Notes: generated from the sequence alone by a model not told the origin. A stretch of 64,000 nt of DNA from Nocardiopsis alba DSM 43377 (GCF_000341225.1 NZ_ANAC01000010.1:434001-498000), one strand, 5' to 3'. Shown: positions 35,096 to 44,961, counted from the stretch's first letter. Numbers and translations: made by a program.

Positions 35096-36586
35096 TCAGA
35101 GGTCGCAGCAACCGCCGGCCGGGGCCGGCTGCTCCTCGGGCACCCCGATCCGGGGCATCCCCAACATCACGTCGGGCTTCTCGATCTTCACCGGCCGCCC
35201 CTGACGGGCGTCCCAGGCGTCGCCGGCACGGGTACGGCGCAGGGAGCGGATCCCGGAGTCGGCGACCAGGTGGTGCGGGGCCGCGTAGGTCACCTCGACG
35301 GTGACCATGTCGCCGGGGCGGGGCTCCTCGGAGTCGCCCACGGCGAAGTGCACGAGCCGGTTGTCGGGGGCCCGGCCGGACAGACGACGGTGCTCGCCGT
35401 CCTTCTTGCCCTCGGCCTCGGCCACCATCAGCTCGACCTCGCGGCCGACCAGCCGCTGGTTCTCCTCCCAGGAGATCCGGTCCTGGAGGGCGACCAGGCG
35501 CTGGTAGCGCTCCTTGACGACCTCCGGGGGGACCTGGTCCTCCATGGTGGCGGCCGGGGTTCCGGGACGCTTGGAGTACTGGAAGGTGAACGCCATCGCG
35601 AACCGGGACTCCCGGACCACGTGCAGCGTCTCCTCGAAGTCCTCCTCGGTCTCGCCGGGGAAGCCCACGATGATGTCGGTGGTCAGCGCGGCGTCCGGCA
35701 TGGCGGCGCGCACCTTCTCCACGATGCCGAGGAAACGCTCCTGGCGGTAGGAACGGCGCATCGCCTTGAGCACCTTGCTGGAACCCGACTGCAACGGCAT
35801 GTGCAGCTGCGGCATGACGTTGGGGGTCTCGGCCATCGCCTCGATGACGTCGTCGGTGAAGTCGCGCGGATGCGGAGAGGTGAAGCGGACCCGCTCCAGC
35901 CCCTCGATCTCGCCGCAGGCGCGCAGCAGCTTGGAGAAGGCCTGTCGGTCCCCGAACTCACTGCCGTAGGCGTTGACGTTCTGGCCCAGCAGGGTCACCT
36001 CGGTGACGCCCTCCTCGACCAGGGCCCGCACCTCGGCGAGCACGTCGCCGGGGCGGCGGTCCTTCTCCTTGCCGCGGAGTGCGGGCACGATGCAGAAGGT
36101 GCAGGTGTTGTTGCACCCGACCGAGATCGAGACCCAGGCGGCGTAGGCGGACTCCCGACGGCTGGGCAGCGTGGACGGGAAGTGCTCCAACGACTCGGCG
36201 ATCTCGACCTGCGCCTCCTTCTGGACGCGCGAACGCTCCAGGAGGGCCGGCAGGGAACCGATGTTGTGCGTTCCGAACACCACGTCCACCCAGGGGGCGC
36301 GGCGCACGATCTCCCCGCGGTCCTTCTGCGCCAGACATCCGCCCACGGCGATCTGCATCCCGGGGTTGGCGTCCTTGACCGGACGCAGATGCCCCAGGTT
36401 GCCGTAGAGGCGGTTGTCCGCGTTCTCCCGGACCGCACAGGTGTTGAAGACGACGATGTCTGCGGTGGTGTCCTCGGCTGCGCGCGCGTACCCAGCGTCC
36501 TCCAGCAGACCGGAGAGGCGCTCGGAGTCGTGGACGTTCATCTGGCAGCCGTAGGTCCGCACTTGGTAGGTACGACTCTGGCTCAC
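35096..36586 (-). CDS. miaB: tRNA methylthiotransferase MiaB
   Basis: A 496-residue radical SAM enzyme that converts i6A37 to ms2i6A37 in tRNA. The N-terminal cluster ligands are in [15 protein letters not shown] and GGCLAQKD. The radical SAM motif is [13 protein letters not shown] (CxxxCxxC, ~158), and a C-terminal TRAM domain follows. The tail ends [10 protein letters not shown], with two adjacent cysteines. It acts on the product of MiaA, encoded 3 kb away. Start ATG 36586. Confidence 0.96.
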   Translation of the reverse strand: MSQSRTYQVRTYGCQMNVHDSERLSGLLEDAGYARAAEDTTADIVVFNTCAVRENADNRLYGNLGHLRPVKDANPGMQIAVGGCLAQKDRGEIVRRAPWVDVVFGTHNIGSLPALLERSRVQKEAQVEIAESLEHFPSTLPSRRESAYAAWVSISVGCNNTCTFCIVPALRGKEKDRRPGDVLAEVRALVEEGVTEVTLLGQNVNAYGSEFGDRQAFSKLLRACGEIEGLERVRFTSPHPRDFTDDVIEAMAETPNVMPQLHMPLQSGSSKVLKAMRRSYRQERFLGIVEKVRAAMPDAALTTDIIVGFPGETEEDFEETLHVVRESRFAMAFTFQYSKRPGTPAATMEDQVPPEVVKERYQRLVALQDRISWEENQRLVGREVELMVAEAEGKKDGEHRRLSGRAPDNRLVHFAVGDSEEPRPGDMVTVEVTYAAPHHLVADSGIRSLRRTRAGDAWDARQGRPVKIEKPDVMLGMPRIGVPEEQPAPAGGCCDL

Positions 36587-36976
36587 CCTCCCAGGCTATC
36601 CGTTCCCCGACGACGTCCGTGCCGCCGCGAGAGGCGGGCCCGTGGGCGGGCGGGCTCTTCGGAACACCGTGCCGAAAAGGAGATGGACCCGGAATCGGCC
36701 CGCACATAATCCCCCTTTTCCCGATGTCGGGAGTGACCGTCTTCGGTCACGGGTATCTCCGAGACCGATCGAGATCGTTCAACAATCACCGGAGATCTCC
36801 TGGAAGCGCGACCGGAACTCTCCGGAAGACGGGATCAACACAGAGTGCGACAGGAACGAATCCATGCGTCACGGTGCATAACGGTTTCGCGGATTCCGTC
36901 GTAACAAGTCTGCTACTCCGGGGTCAGGTGGCGTTTTCGTGATGACACGGCAACATGGACCCATTAAGTTCCGAAC
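36587..36976. other. Intergenic region upstream of the glutamate-type ABC operon
   Basis: A 390-bp spacer between divergent miaB and gluA. It holds a perfect 7-bp hairpin (GTGACCG 36733-36739 with CGGTCAC 36744-36750) and a perfect palindrome GGAGATCTCC (36791-36800). Its right-hand part is AT-richer and holds the leaderless promoter at 36942-36970. I see no convincing ORF and no riboswitch class I can name. Confidence 0.45.
36942..36970 (+). promoter_or_regulatory. Predicted leaderless promoter of gluA
   Basis: ATGACA (36942-36947), a 17-bp spacer and TAAGTT (36965-36970) place the predicted transcription start at the A of the gluA ATG (36977). No ribosome-binding site precedes that ATG, in agreement with a leaderless mRNA. 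Confidence 0.6.
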
Positions 36977-37720
36977 ATGACCTCAACTCCTCTCGTCGTG
37001 CTGGAGAACGTCAACAAGCACTTCGGCGACCTGCACGTGCTCCGCGACATCGATCTGACGGTTAACTCCGGCGAGGTGGTAGTCGTCATCGGTCCGTCCG
37101 GATCCGGCAAGTCGACGCTGTGCCGCACGATCAACCGGCTCGAGACGATCGACTCCGGCACCATCACCCTGGACGGACAGCCACTCCCCGCCGAAGGCCG
37201 CGGACTCGCCAAACTGCGCAGCGACGTCGGCATGGTGTTCCAGTCCTTCAACCTGTTCGCGCACAAGACCGTGCTCCAGAACGTGACGCTGGGACCGCTG
37301 AAGGTACTCCGACAGTCGAAGTCCGAGGCCGAGGCACGCGGCATGGAACTGCTCGACCGGGTACGGATCGGCAACCAGGCCCACAAGTACCCGGCGCAGC
37401 TCTCCGGCGGCCAGCAACAGCGTGTGGCCATCGCGCGCGCCCTGGCGATGAACCCGAAGGTGATCCTCTTCGACGAGCCGACCTCGGCTCTGGACCCCGA
37501 GATGGTCCAAGAGGTCCTCGACGTCATGACCGACCTCGCGAGCGAGGGCATGACCATGGTCGTGGTGACGCACGAGATGGGCTTCGCCCGCCGTGCGGCC
37601 AACCGCGTCGTCTTCATGGCCGACGGCCAGATCGTCGAGGAGAACACCCCCGACGAGTTCTTCACCTCCCCCCGGTCCGAGCGGGCCAAGGACTTCCTGT
37701 CCAAGATCCTGACCCACTAG
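36977..37720 (+). CDS. gluA: Amino-acid ABC transporter ATPase (GluA-like)
   Basis: A 247-residue ATPase of the polar amino-acid uptake family. Walker A is GPSGSGKST (~39-47). The Q-loop is FQSFNLF, the signature [15 protein letters not shown], Walker [13 protein letters not shown] and the switch His VTHEMG. Gene order ATPase, binding protein, permease, permease matches gluABCD of actinobacteria (glutamate uptake). The substrate is inferred from that order. The ATG lacks a ribosome-binding site; see the promoter entry. Confidence 0.92.
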   Translation: MTSTPLVVLENVNKHFGDLHVLRDIDLTVNSGEVVVVIGPSGSGKSTLCRTINRLETIDSGTITLDGQPLPAEGRGLAKLRSDVGMVFQSFNLFAHKTVLQNVTLGPLKVLRQSKSEAEARGMELLDRVRIGNQAHKYPAQLSGGQQQRVAIARALAMNPKVILFDEPTSALDPEMVQEVLDVMTDLASEGMTMVVVTHEMGFARRAANRVVFMADGQIVEENTPDEFFTSPRSERAKDFLSKILTH

Positions 37721-37777
37721 CTCGACCGCCAAGGTTCCCTCGTGTTCTTCGCACGCTCTCAGGAAGAGGTACCCCAC

Positions 37778-38587
37778 ATGCGAGCACGTCGCTCCACCAA
37801 GATCATCGGTAGCGTCGCCGCCCTGGCCATGGCCGCCGCCCTCACGGCGTGCAGTGGCGACAGCGACACGATCCGTATCGGTGTCAAGTACGACCAGCCC
37901 GGCCTCGGTCTCGACGAGGGCGGCACCCCCGTCGGCTTCGACGTCGACGTCGCCACCTACATCGCCGAGCACCTCGGTTACACGGAGGACCAGATCGAGT
38001 GGTCGGAGGCCGCCTCCGCCAACCGCGAGTCCTTCCTCCAGCAGGGCACGGTCGACATGATCCTGGCGACCTACTCGATCACCGACGAGCGCCGTGAGGT
38101 CGTCGACTTCGCCGGCCCGTACTACGTCGCGCAGCAGGACATCCTGACCGCGGCCGACGACACCGACATCGAGTCCCCCGAGGACCTCGACGGCAAGGTG
38201 CTCTGCTCGGCCTCCGGTTCGCGTTCGGCCAACAACATCGTCGACGACATGGGCATCGGCGCCGAGCTCCGCGAGGCCGGCAACTACTCCGAGTGCCTGG
38301 AGCTGCTGAGCAACGGCACCGTCGCCGCGGTCACCACCGACAACACCATCCTCGCCGGTTTCGCCGCGCAGAACCCCGGCAACTACCGCATGACGAACAA
38401 CCCGTTCGGCGAGGAGCAGTACGGCGTCGGTCTCCCCAAGGGCTCGACCGAGCGCTGCGAGGAGATCAACGAGGCCATCACCCAGATGTGGGACGACGGC
38501 TCGGCCGCTCAATTCCTCGAGGACGCCTTCGGCGAGACCGACTTCGCCTACGAGGAGTCCACCCCCGAACTCGCGCCCTGCGCCTGA
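37778..38587 (+). CDS. gluB: Amino-acid ABC transporter binding lipoprotein (GluB-like)
   Basis: A 269-residue family 3 solute-binding protein. The lipoprotein signal ends AALTAC with Cys25 lipidated. The mature part begins DTIRIGVKYDQPGLGLDEGGTPVGFDVDVATYIAEHLG, typical of glutamate/glutamine binders. ATG 37778 follows AGGAAGAGG. A strong hairpin separates it from the permease genes, which should raise its mRNA relative to theirs, as binding proteins are needed in excess. Confidence 0.9.
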   Translation: MRARRSTKIIGSVAALAMAAALTACSGDSDTIRIGVKYDQPGLGLDEGGTPVGFDVDVATYIAEHLGYTEDQIEWSEAASANRESFLQQGTVDMILATYSITDERREVVDFAGPYYVAQQDILTAADDTDIESPEDLDGKVLCSASGSRSANNIVDDMGIGAELREAGNYSECLELLSNGTVAAVTTDNTILAGFAAQNPGNYRMTNNPFGEEQYGVGLPKGSTERCEEINEAITQMWDDGSAAQFLEDAFGETDFAYEESTPELAPCA

Positions 38588-38614
38588 GAGTCCCTTAACT
38601 GACCACGCGCCCGT

Positions 38615-38644
38615 AGCGGCGGGGCCGCCCCCGGCCCCGCCGCT
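38615..38644 (+). terminator. Hairpin between gluB and gluC
   Basis: AGCGGCGGGGCCG (38615-38627) and CGGCCCCGCCGCT (38632-38644) form a perfect 13-bp stem with a CCCC loop. It ends 23 bases before gluC and no promoter is evident, so partial read-through is likely. Confidence 0.8.
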
Positions 38645-38667
38645 CGGCCCTTGACCGGCTGGGGCCC

Positions 38668-39342
38668 ATGGAAGCCTTTCTCAGCAATATCGACAGGGTT
38701 GTCGACGGTTTCTCATGGACCGTCCGGCTGACCCTCTTCAGCGCCTTCTTCTCGTTCGTCCTCGGTGTGGTGCTCACCGCGATGCGGGTCTCCCCCGTAC
38801 CGCTGTTGCGCACGTTGTCCACCGTCTACGTCGAAGGCATCCGTAACAGCCCGCTCACCCTCGTCCTGCTCTTCTGCGGCCTCGGCCTCAACAGCGCGAT
38901 GGGGTTGAGCCTGGCCGACTCCGTGGCCTGGGACGTGTTCTGGTGGGCCGTCATCGGTCTGTCCGCCTACACCTCCTGCTTCGTCTCCGAATCGCTGCGC
39001 GCCGGTATCAACACGATCCCGGTGGGCCAGGTCGAGGCCGCCCGTTCCCTGGGTCTGACCTTCACCCAGAACCTGCGGCTGATCGTCATCCCGCAGGCGC
39101 TGCGCACCGTGGTCGGCCCGCTGGGCAGTGTGCTCATCGCTCTGATCAAGAACACGACCGTCGCCTCCGTCGCGGGGTTGGGCGTTCAGGAGGCGTCCCG
39201 CCAGATGAAGCTGATGTTCGACCAGGGCATCGCCCCGGTCCTGCCGACCTTCGTCGGCTTCGCGATCGGATTCCTGATCCTGACCCTGCCGACCGGTTAC
39301 TTCTTCGGCTGGCTCGCCAAGCGTGTGGCGGTGGTCCGATGA
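38668..39342 (+). CDS. gluC: Amino-acid ABC transporter permease (GluC-like)
   Basis: A 224-residue permease of the HisMQ family with about five membrane segments. The EAA-like loop reads GQVEAARSLGLTFTQNLRLIVIPQALRTVVGP (~117-148). There is no strong ribosome-binding site before ATG 38668. It overlaps the next gene by ATGA, so GluC and GluD are translationally coupled. Confidence 0.92.
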   Translation: MEAFLSNIDRVVDGFSWTVRLTLFSAFFSFVLGVVLTAMRVSPVPLLRTLSTVYVEGIRNSPLTLVLLFCGLGLNSAMGLSLADSVAWDVFWWAVIGLSAYTSCFVSESLRAGINTIPVGQVEAARSLGLTFTQNLRLIVIPQALRTVVGPLGSVLIALIKNTTVASVAGLGVQEASRQMKLMFDQGIAPVLPTFVGFAIGFLILTLPTGYFFGWLAKRVAVVR

Positions 39343-40424
39343 GCGCGCAGGCGGTTCTCTTCGACGTCCCGGGTCCCAAGGCCCGGGCCCGCAACAGGAT
39401 CTACTCGGTCCTCAGCCTGCTCCTGATCGCGAGCGGCCTGGCCGCCATCTACCTGGGTTTCAACCGGACCCTGGTGATGGTGTCCTCTCCGGGCGACCTG
39501 ACGAACACGGCGATCTGGGCGGTCAACCCGAGCGGCCAGTGGGCCGCCGATCGTTGGGCGCCGTTCATCGACCCCTCCACCTGGACCAACTACGTCCTTC
39601 CGGGTCTGATGAACACCCTGACCGCCGCGCTGATCGCCTCGGTGCTCGCGGTGATCTTCGGTCTGGTCTTCGGTATCGGCCGGCTCTCCGACCACTGGTG
39701 GATCCGTATCCCGGCCGGGGCCGTCGTGGAGTTCTTCCGCGGCATCCCGCTGTTGATGCTGATCTTCTTCACGATGGCCATCCCCATCGTGATGAACCAG
39801 GTGTTCGGTCTGCCGCCGGCCCAGTTCCAGGTGACCGCGCTGGCGGCCGTGGTGACCGGTCTGACCCTGTACAACGGTTCGGTGCTGGCCGAGGTGTTCC
39901 GCGCGGGCATCAACGCGGTGCCCAAGGGACAGACCGAGGCCGCGCAGTCCATCGGTATGACCAAGACCCAGACGATGTGGACGATCCTGATCCCTCAGGC
40001 CGTCACCTCGATGATGCCCGCGATCGTGGCCCAGCTCGTGGTCCTGCTCAAGGACTCGGCCCTGGGTTACATCATCGCCTTCCCGGAGCTGCTGCGTAAC
40101 TTCACGCTGGTGGCCACCCGGGAGAACAACGTCATCCCGGCGGCGATCGTCTGCGCGATCATCTACATCGTCATCAACCTGTCGCTGAGCCGTCTGGCGA
40201 TCTGGTTGGAGCGTCGCAACGCGCGGCGGGGCAAGCCCTCCGCCAAGGCCACCGCCGCCGGCGGGGCCCCGGTCGCCGTGAACGGCGCGGCCGCGACCCC
40301 CACCGGTGACGAGGCGGCCGGGGCCGCTCCCTCGGAGCCCCGGAACGAACCGCTCCCCGACACGGAGGAGCGGGACGGACGGGACGACGACGGAACGGAC
40401 GGCGACGGCTCCCAGAAGAGCTGA
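39339..40424 (+). CDS. gluD: Amino-acid ABC transporter permease (GluD-like)
   Basis: A 361-residue permease. The membrane part (residues ~20-290) has the HisMQ loop GQTEAAQSIGMTKTQTMWTILIPQAVTSMMPA. It is followed by a hydrophilic tail of about 70 residues rich in Ala, Pro, Glu and Asp (TATPTGDEAAG ... DGRDDDGTDGDG), which should be cytoplasmic and disordered. It begins with ATG 39339 overlapping the gluC stop. A very strong terminator follows. Confidence 0.92.
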   Translation: MSAQAVLFDVPGPKARARNRIYSVLSLLLIASGLAAIYLGFNRTLVMVSSPGDLTNTAIWAVNPSGQWAADRWAPFIDPSTWTNYVLPGLMNTLTAALIASVLAVIFGLVFGIGRLSDHWWIRIPAGAVVEFFRGIPLLMLIFFTMAIPIVMNQVFGLPPAQFQVTALAAVVTGLTLYNGSVLAEVFRAGINAVPKGQTEAAQSIGMTKTQTMWTILIPQAVTSMMPAIVAQLVVLLKDSALGYIIAFPELLRNFTLVATRENNVIPAAIVCAIIYIVINLSLSRLAIWLERRNARRGKPSAKATAAGGAPVAVNGAAATPTGDEAAGAAPSEPRNEPLPDTEERDGRDDDGTDGDGSQKS

Positions 40425-40447
40425 GTCCGCCGGAACCGACCTTCCCG

Positions 40448-40492
40448 AAGGCCCCGGCGAACCACGCTCCGAGCGTGGTTCGCCGGGGCCTT
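40448..40492 (+). terminator. Terminator of the glu operon
   Basis: Perfect 22-bp stem (40448-40469 with 40471-40492, arms beginning AAGGCCCCGGCG), followed by CCTCTATG. The longest perfect hairpin in the window. Confidence 0.92.
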
Positions 40493-40671
40493 CCTCTATG
40501 GGGCGGCCCCTCATCGGGCATGGCCCCGGGAAGGTCGGGCGTTCCGGTCGCTCACCGGGCCCGTGGCCCGATGCGGCCCCGGAGACCGGTGATCCTGACT
40601 GCACAAGGCGGCCTCCCTGGCATTAAGGTCGATATGTCATCTGAAAGCACTCGACCCTTCCTGAGCGGGAC

Positions 40672-42789
40672 ATGTCTGAACTGTCGAGCCCCCACGGCTC
40701 CTGGCCCTCGCCCATCAGCGCCGGTGACGTCGCCCGAGGAGTGCGCCTTCCCGCCTACCCGTCCGTTCGGGGCGACGAGGTGTGGTGGGAGGAGTACCGC
40801 CCGGACGAGGACGGCCGCACGACCCTGATGCGGCGGGACGCGGACGGGACCGTGCACGACCTTCTTCCCCCCTCCTGGAGCGCGGGCACCAGGGTCCACG
40901 AGTACGGAGGACGCTCCTACCTCCCGGTCCCCCGCCGTGACGACAAGGCCATCCCCCGAATGGGCGTGGTGTTCTCCGCCCGTGAGGACCAGCGTCTGTA
41001 TCTGCTGGAGCGCGGCGCCAAGGAACCCGTCCCGCTCACCCCCGAACCCGCGATCCGGGCCGCCGTACGCTACGCCGACCCCGCCCTGTCCACGGACGGC
41101 AGGCACGTGTTGTGCGTGCGAGAGGAGCACACCGACGGGGAGGTCCGCCGCTCCATCGTCTCGGTCCCCCTGTCCGGCCGAGGCGCCCAGACCCCCTCCG
41201 CCGTTCGCGAACTGGTCTCCGGGGCGCGCTTCTACGCCTCCCCTTCCCCCTCCCCCGACGGCCGGCACCTGGCCTACGTGCGTTGGAACCACCCCCGGAT
41301 GCCCTGGGACGGTACGGAACTGCGCGTGGGAGAGGTGACCGACTCCGGGCTGATCGGGGAGTACACCCTCAAGGGCGGGGTCGACGAGTCCGTCCTCTCC
41401 CCCGTCTGGGCCGACGACGAGACCCTGTACCTGGCCTCGGACTGGCCCGGGTTCTGGAACCTCTACCAGGCCGGGCTGAAGGGTCAGGCCATCGCCCTGT
41501 ACCCGGCCGAGGAGGAGTTCCACGCGCCCCCGGGCCGCCTGGGCTCGCGCTCCTTCTGCGTACTGGACTCGGGACGTCTGGTGACCCTGCACGGGGACGT
41601 CTCGATGAGCCCGAGCGTCTACGACCCCGACACTCTGGACCTGACCGGGATCTCCACCGAACTCACCTCCTGGTCGCAGGTGGACACCGACGGGACGAGC
41701 GTGGTGGCCGTGGCCGCCTCCGCCGACACCTCCCCCTGCGTCGTCCGGCTCGACCCGGAGCGCCGGAGCGTGGAGGTCCTGCGTCGTTCGATGACCGAGG
41801 GCCCCGACCCCGCCTACCTGCCGACCCCGATCCAAGAGACCCTCCGCGGACGCTACGGGGCGACCGTGCACGCCAACGTCTACCCTCCCACCCACCCGGA
41901 CGTCACCACCGAGGGACCGGCCCCCTACGTGGTGTGGGCCCACGGTGGCCCCGTGAGCCACGCGGGTCGGGAACTCGACCTGGTCAAGGCCTACTTCACC
42001 AGCCGAGGGATCGGCGTGGTGGACGTGAACTACGGCGGTTCCACCGGGTACGGGCGCTCCTACCGTCGCCGCGTCAACAAGGAGTGGGGCGTCGTGGACG
42101 TGGCCGACTGCGAGGCCGCGGCCCGCGCCCTGGTCGAGCGCGGCGTCGCCGACCCCGAACGTCTCGCCATCCGAGGCCCCAGCGCGGGCGGATTCACCGC
42201 TCTCTCCGCGGTGACCGGCGACACCTTCGCCTGCGGGGTCTCCTATTTCGGGGTGACCGACCTCCTGGGACTGACCCGGACCACCCACGATTTCGAGTCG
42301 CGTTTCCTGGACAGCCTGGTGGGCACCCTCCCCGGCTTCGTCGAGACCTACCGGGAGCGGTCGCCGATCAACCGGGTCGACGAGATCGACGTACCGGTCC
42401 TGCTGCTCCAGGGCCTGGACGACCCGGTCGTCACCCCGGACCAGGCCTTCCGCATGGCGACCGGTCTGGGATCGCGCGGCGTACGGCACGCGCTCTTGGA
42501 GTTCGAGGGAGAGGCCCACGGGTTCCGCGGTGAGGAGGCGCGCGTGCGCTCCCTGGAGGCGGAACTCGCCTTCTACGGCGAGGTGTTCGGGTTCGAGACG
42601 GACGTGCCGTCCCTGGAATTGAGCACCGTCCCGCCAGAGCCCCGGGTCGAGAGGGCCGAGGCGACGACGGACGAGGCTGTGGGTGAGGACGAGGAGGACG
42701 ATCTCCCCGTCGCGGAACGACTTCCCGAGGTCACCCCGGCCGCCGGGGTCGACGCCGAGACCGGAGAGCCCGCGCGGCCTCGGGAGTGA
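40672..42789 (+). CDS. Prolyl oligopeptidase family (S9) serine peptidase
   Basis: A 705-residue peptidase. A beta-propeller-like N-terminal half (GRHVLCVREEH, GRHLAYVRWNH, DDETLYLASD repeats) is followed by an alpha/beta hydrolase domain. The catalytic Ser is in GPSAGGF (~503), Asp in LQGLDDPV (~582) and His in EAHGFR (~616). After the hydrolase ends near residue 645 there is a 60-residue acidic tail (EATTDEAVGEDEEDDLP). No signal peptide is seen, so it is probably cytoplasmic and cleaves short peptides. S9C-type acylaminoacyl peptidase is the closest subfamily in appearance. Confidence 0.9.
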   Translation: MSELSSPHGSWPSPISAGDVARGVRLPAYPSVRGDEVWWEEYRPDEDGRTTLMRRDADGTVHDLLPPSWSAGTRVHEYGGRSYLPVPRRDDKAIPRMGVVFSAREDQRLYLLERGAKEPVPLTPEPAIRAAVRYADPALSTDGRHVLCVREEHTDGEVRRSIVSVPLSGRGAQTPSAVRELVSGARFYASPSPSPDGRHLAYVRWNHPRMPWDGTELRVGEVTDSGLIGEYTLKGGVDESVLSPVWADDETLYLASDWPGFWNLYQAGLKGQAIALYPAEEEFHAPPGRLGSRSFCVLDSGRLVTLHGDVSMSPSVYDPDTLDLTGISTELTSWSQVDTDGTSVVAVAASADTSPCVVRLDPERRSVEVLRRSMTEGPDPAYLPTPIQETLRGRYGATVHANVYPPTHPDVTTEGPAPYVVWAHGGPVSHAGRELDLVKAYFTSRGIGVVDVNYGGSTGYGRSYRRRVNKEWGVVDVADCEAAARALVERGVADPERLAIRGPSAGGFTALSAVTGDTFACGVSYFGVTDLLGLTRTTHDFESRFLDSLVGTLPGFVETYRERSPINRVDEIDVPVLLLQGLDDPVVTPDQAFRMATGLGSRGVRHALLEFEGEAHGFRGEEARVRSLEAELAFYGEVFGFETDVPSLELSTVPPEPRVERAEATTDEAVGEDEEDDLPVAERLPEVTPAAGVDAETGEPARPRE

Positions 42790-42795
42790 GAACGT

Positions 42796-42868
42796 TCGGG
42801 CCCGTACGGGCCCGACGAACCGAGGGCATGCGCTCGGTGGCCGCTTCGGCCCGTGTCCACACGGGCCG
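42796..42868. terminator. Two tandem hairpins between the peptidase and recX
   Basis: A perfect 20-bp palindrome lies at 42796-42815 (arm TCGGGCCCGT). A second stem has CGGCCCGTGT (42847-42856) and ACACGGGCCG (42859-42868). The genes on both sides converge, so these probably end both transcripts. Confidence 0.7.
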
Positions 42869-42906
42869 GGAGCGCTCGGGCCGCCGCGAGGGGTGGAGCG
42901 GCCTCC

Positions 42907-43497
42907 TCACAGGTCCGGGTCGGCGAGGAGGTCGCTCTCCTCGCCCTCGGCCTCCAGCTCCTCGCGGACGAGGCGATAGGACATCCCCGCCGGATATCCC
43001 TTGCGGGCCAACGCCCCCAGGGCACGTCGGATCCGTACCTCCTGGTCGCGCCCCCGGGTGCCGGCCAGTTTCTTACGGGCCAGGGCCCGAGCGGCCTCCC
43101 GCTCGTCCTCGTCGTCGATCTCGGCGACCGCCTCCCGTACGGTCTCCTCCTCCACGCCCCGGGTGCGCAGCTCTCTGGACAGAGCACGACGGGACAGACC
43201 ACGGCTGTGGTGTCGGGAGGAGACCCACCCGCGCGCGAAGGCCGCGTCGTCGATCAGCCCGGCCTCCTCGATCCGGTCGAGGACCCGCGTCACGACCTCC
43301 TCCTCGTAGCCCCGACGGTGCAGGGAACGGTCGAGTTGGGCGCGGGTGCGCGGAGAGTGCGTGAGCATACGCAGGACCAGGTTCCGGGCCTTGTTCTCCA
43401 TGTCCTCTCCGGACGGGCCCGCGGGCCCGTCCGGGGGCTCGTCGGCGTTCACCGGATCCCGTCCGGTGCGGTCGGACGACCGTCGCCGCTCAGGCAT
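42907..43497 (-). CDS. recX: RecA regulator RecX
   Basis: A 196-residue inhibitor/modulator of RecA filaments. The RecX core is clear: [43 protein letters not shown] and a C-terminal repeat of the three-helix unit. The start at 43497 overlaps the end of recA by eight bases. A start at 43401 (MENKARNL, with GGAG six bases upstream) is a real alternative giving 164 residues. The upstream part of the open frame inside recA is a shadow. Confidence 0.9.
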   Translation of the reverse strand: MPERRRSSDRTGRDPVNADEPPDGPAGPSGEDMENKARNLVLRMLTHSPRTRAQLDRSLHRRGYEEEVVTRVLDRIEEAGLIDDAAFARGWVSSRHHSRGLSRRALSRELRTRGVEEETVREAVAEIDDEDEREAARALARKKLAGTRGRDQEVRIRRALGALARKGYPAGMSYRLVREELEAEGEESDLLADPDL

Positions 43498-44611
43498 CCG
43501 TCGCGGGCGCCTTCGCGGTCTTGACCGTCGTCTTCTTGGCCGGAGCGGCCTTGGTGGCGCTCTCCTTGGCCGGTTCGGTCTTGACCTCGTTCTCGGGGCC
43601 GGAGGCGCTGTCGTCGCCCGAGGGCACGCCCAGCTTCTCCTTGATCTTCTTCTCGACCTCGTTGGACATGTCGACGTTCTCGCGCAGGAACTTGCGGGCG
43701 TTCTCCTTGCCCTGTCCCAGCTGGGTGCCCTCGTAGGTGTACCAGGCGCCCGACTTGCGCACGATGCCGTGCTCGACACCGAGGTCGATCAGGCTGCCCT
43801 CACGGGAGACCCCGACACCGTAGAGGATGTCGAACTCGGCCTGCTTGAAGGGCGGCGCGACCTTGTTCTTGACCACCTTGACCCGGGTCCGGTTGCCGAC
43901 CGCGTCGGTACCGTCCTTGAGGGTCTCGATCCGACGCACGTCCAGACGGACCGAGGCGTAGAACTTGAGCGCACGTCCGCCCGAGGTGGTCTCGGGGGAG
44001 CCGAACATGACTCCGACCTTCTCGCGAAGCTGGTTGATGAAGATCGCGGTGGTACCGGTGGAGTTGAGCGCGCCGGCGATCTTGCGCAGCGCCTGCGACA
44101 TCAGCCGGGCCTGGAGACCCACGTGGCTGTCGCCCATCTCACCCTCGATCTCGGCCCGGGGCACCAGGGCCGCCACGGAGTCGATGACGATGATGGAGAT
44201 GGCGCCGGAGCGGATGAGCATGTCGACGATCTCCAGCGCCTGCTCACCGGTGTCGGGTTGGGAGAGGAGGAGGTCGTCGGTGTTGACGCCGATCTTCTTG
44301 GCGTACTCGGGGTCCAGGGCGTGCTCGGCGTCGACGAAGGCGGCGATACCGCCCTGTTTCTGGGCGTTGGCCACCGCGTGCAGCGCGACGGTGGTCTTAC
44401 CGCTCGACTCCGGGCCGTAGATCTCCACGACCCTGCCCTTGGGCAGTCCTCCGATGCCCAGGGCCACGTCCAGCGCGATGGCGCCGGTGGGGATCGCCTC
44501 GATCGGCGGGCGGTCGTCGTCGCCCAGGCGCATGACGGAGCCCTTGCCGAACTGCCGCTCGATCTGCGCGAGCGCTGTTTCGAGAGCCTTGTCTCGGTCT
44601 CCAGAAGCCAC
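43490..44611 (-). CDS. recA: Recombinase RecA
   Basis: A 373-residue recombinase. Walker [10 protein letters not shown], Walker [13 protein letters not shown] and the loop [19 protein letters not shown] are present. The C-terminus has the acidic to Lys/Ala-rich tail seen in actinobacteria. I chose GTG 44611 ([24 protein letters not shown]) with AGGGG upstream; ATG 44647 has no ribosome-binding site. A LexA box lies about 110 bases upstream, so it is SOS-inducible. recX follows as an overlapping gene. Confidence 0.97.
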   Translation of the reverse strand: MASGDRDKALETALAQIERQFGKGSVMRLGDDDRPPIEAIPTGAIALDVALGIGGLPKGRVVEIYGPESSGKTTVALHAVANAQKQGGIAAFVDAEHALDPEYAKKIGVNTDDLLLSQPDTGEQALEIVDMLIRSGAISIIVIDSVAALVPRAEIEGEMGDSHVGLQARLMSQALRKIAGALNSTGTTAIFINQLREKVGVMFGSPETTSGGRALKFYASVRLDVRRIETLKDGTDAVGNRTRVKVVKNKVAPPFKQAEFDILYGVGVSREGSLIDLGVEHGIVRKSGAWYTYEGTQLGQGKENARKFLRENVDMSNEVEKKIKEKLGVPSGDDSASGPENEVKTEPAKESATKAAPAKKTTVKTAKAPATDA

Positions 44612-44720
44612 GGGATTCCCCTGTTGGGTCGATGCTTTCTTCTTCATGATGCGCATGACGCTACGCGCTCGGTACGACAATCGCGACGCTCAACGTCCGC
44701 TCTCGGTGCACCCACCCTAC

Positions 44721-44736
44721 CCGAACTCCTGTTCGA
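44721..44736 (-). promoter_or_regulatory. LexA (SOS) box of recA
   Basis: Read on the minus strand this is TCGAACAGGAGTTCGG, 15 of 16 positions of a symmetric TCGAAC-N4-GTTCGA site, the actinobacterial LexA consensus. It lies between DUF3046 and recA, in front of recA. Confidence 0.85.
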
Positions 44737-44766
44737 TTCAGGGCCGGCACGCCGTGCCTTCTCCGT

Positions 44767-44961
44767 TCAGCGGGCCGTCGCGGGGAGGTCGAACGCGTCG
44801 CACACGGCACGCCAGACCTCCTTGGCCGCGATCCCGTCGGCCAGGGCACCGTCGACGGTGCGCGAACCGAGCCCCTCGATCACGTAGTCCTTGGCCAGAC
44901 TGTGCGCGTAGGCCTCGCCGAACTGCTCGTACATGTTGTTCCAGAAAACGGTGAGTCTCAT
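44767..44961 (-). CDS. DUF3046 small protein
   Basis: A 64-residue protein, MRLTVFWNNMYEQFGEAYAHSLAKDY..., matching the DUF3046 family found immediately upstream of recA in many actinobacteria. A longer frame upstream is antisense to lhr and not real. No clear ribosome-binding site; a CATACT seven bases before the ATG suggests a leaderless transcript. Function unknown; the constant position before recA suggests a link with DNA repair or simply a shared locus. Confidence 0.85.
   Translation of the reverse strand: MRLTVFWNNMYEQFGEAYAHSLAKDYVIEGLGSRTVDGALADGIAAKEVWRAVCDAFDLPATAR

Noticed and set aside
36619-36942. Plus-strand ORFs of about 80-107 codons between miaB and gluA
   Set aside because: Poor coding bias, no ribosome-binding site, and they run into the region that carries the gluA promoter.
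36720-36976. Riboswitch upstream of gluA
   Set aside because: Only one short hairpin and a palindrome are seen, no known aptamer core, and the predicted transcript is leaderless.
43498-43779. Extension of recX into recA
   Set aside because: The residues come from another frame of the recA C-terminus (Arg/Pro/Ser-rich) and do not belong to RecX.
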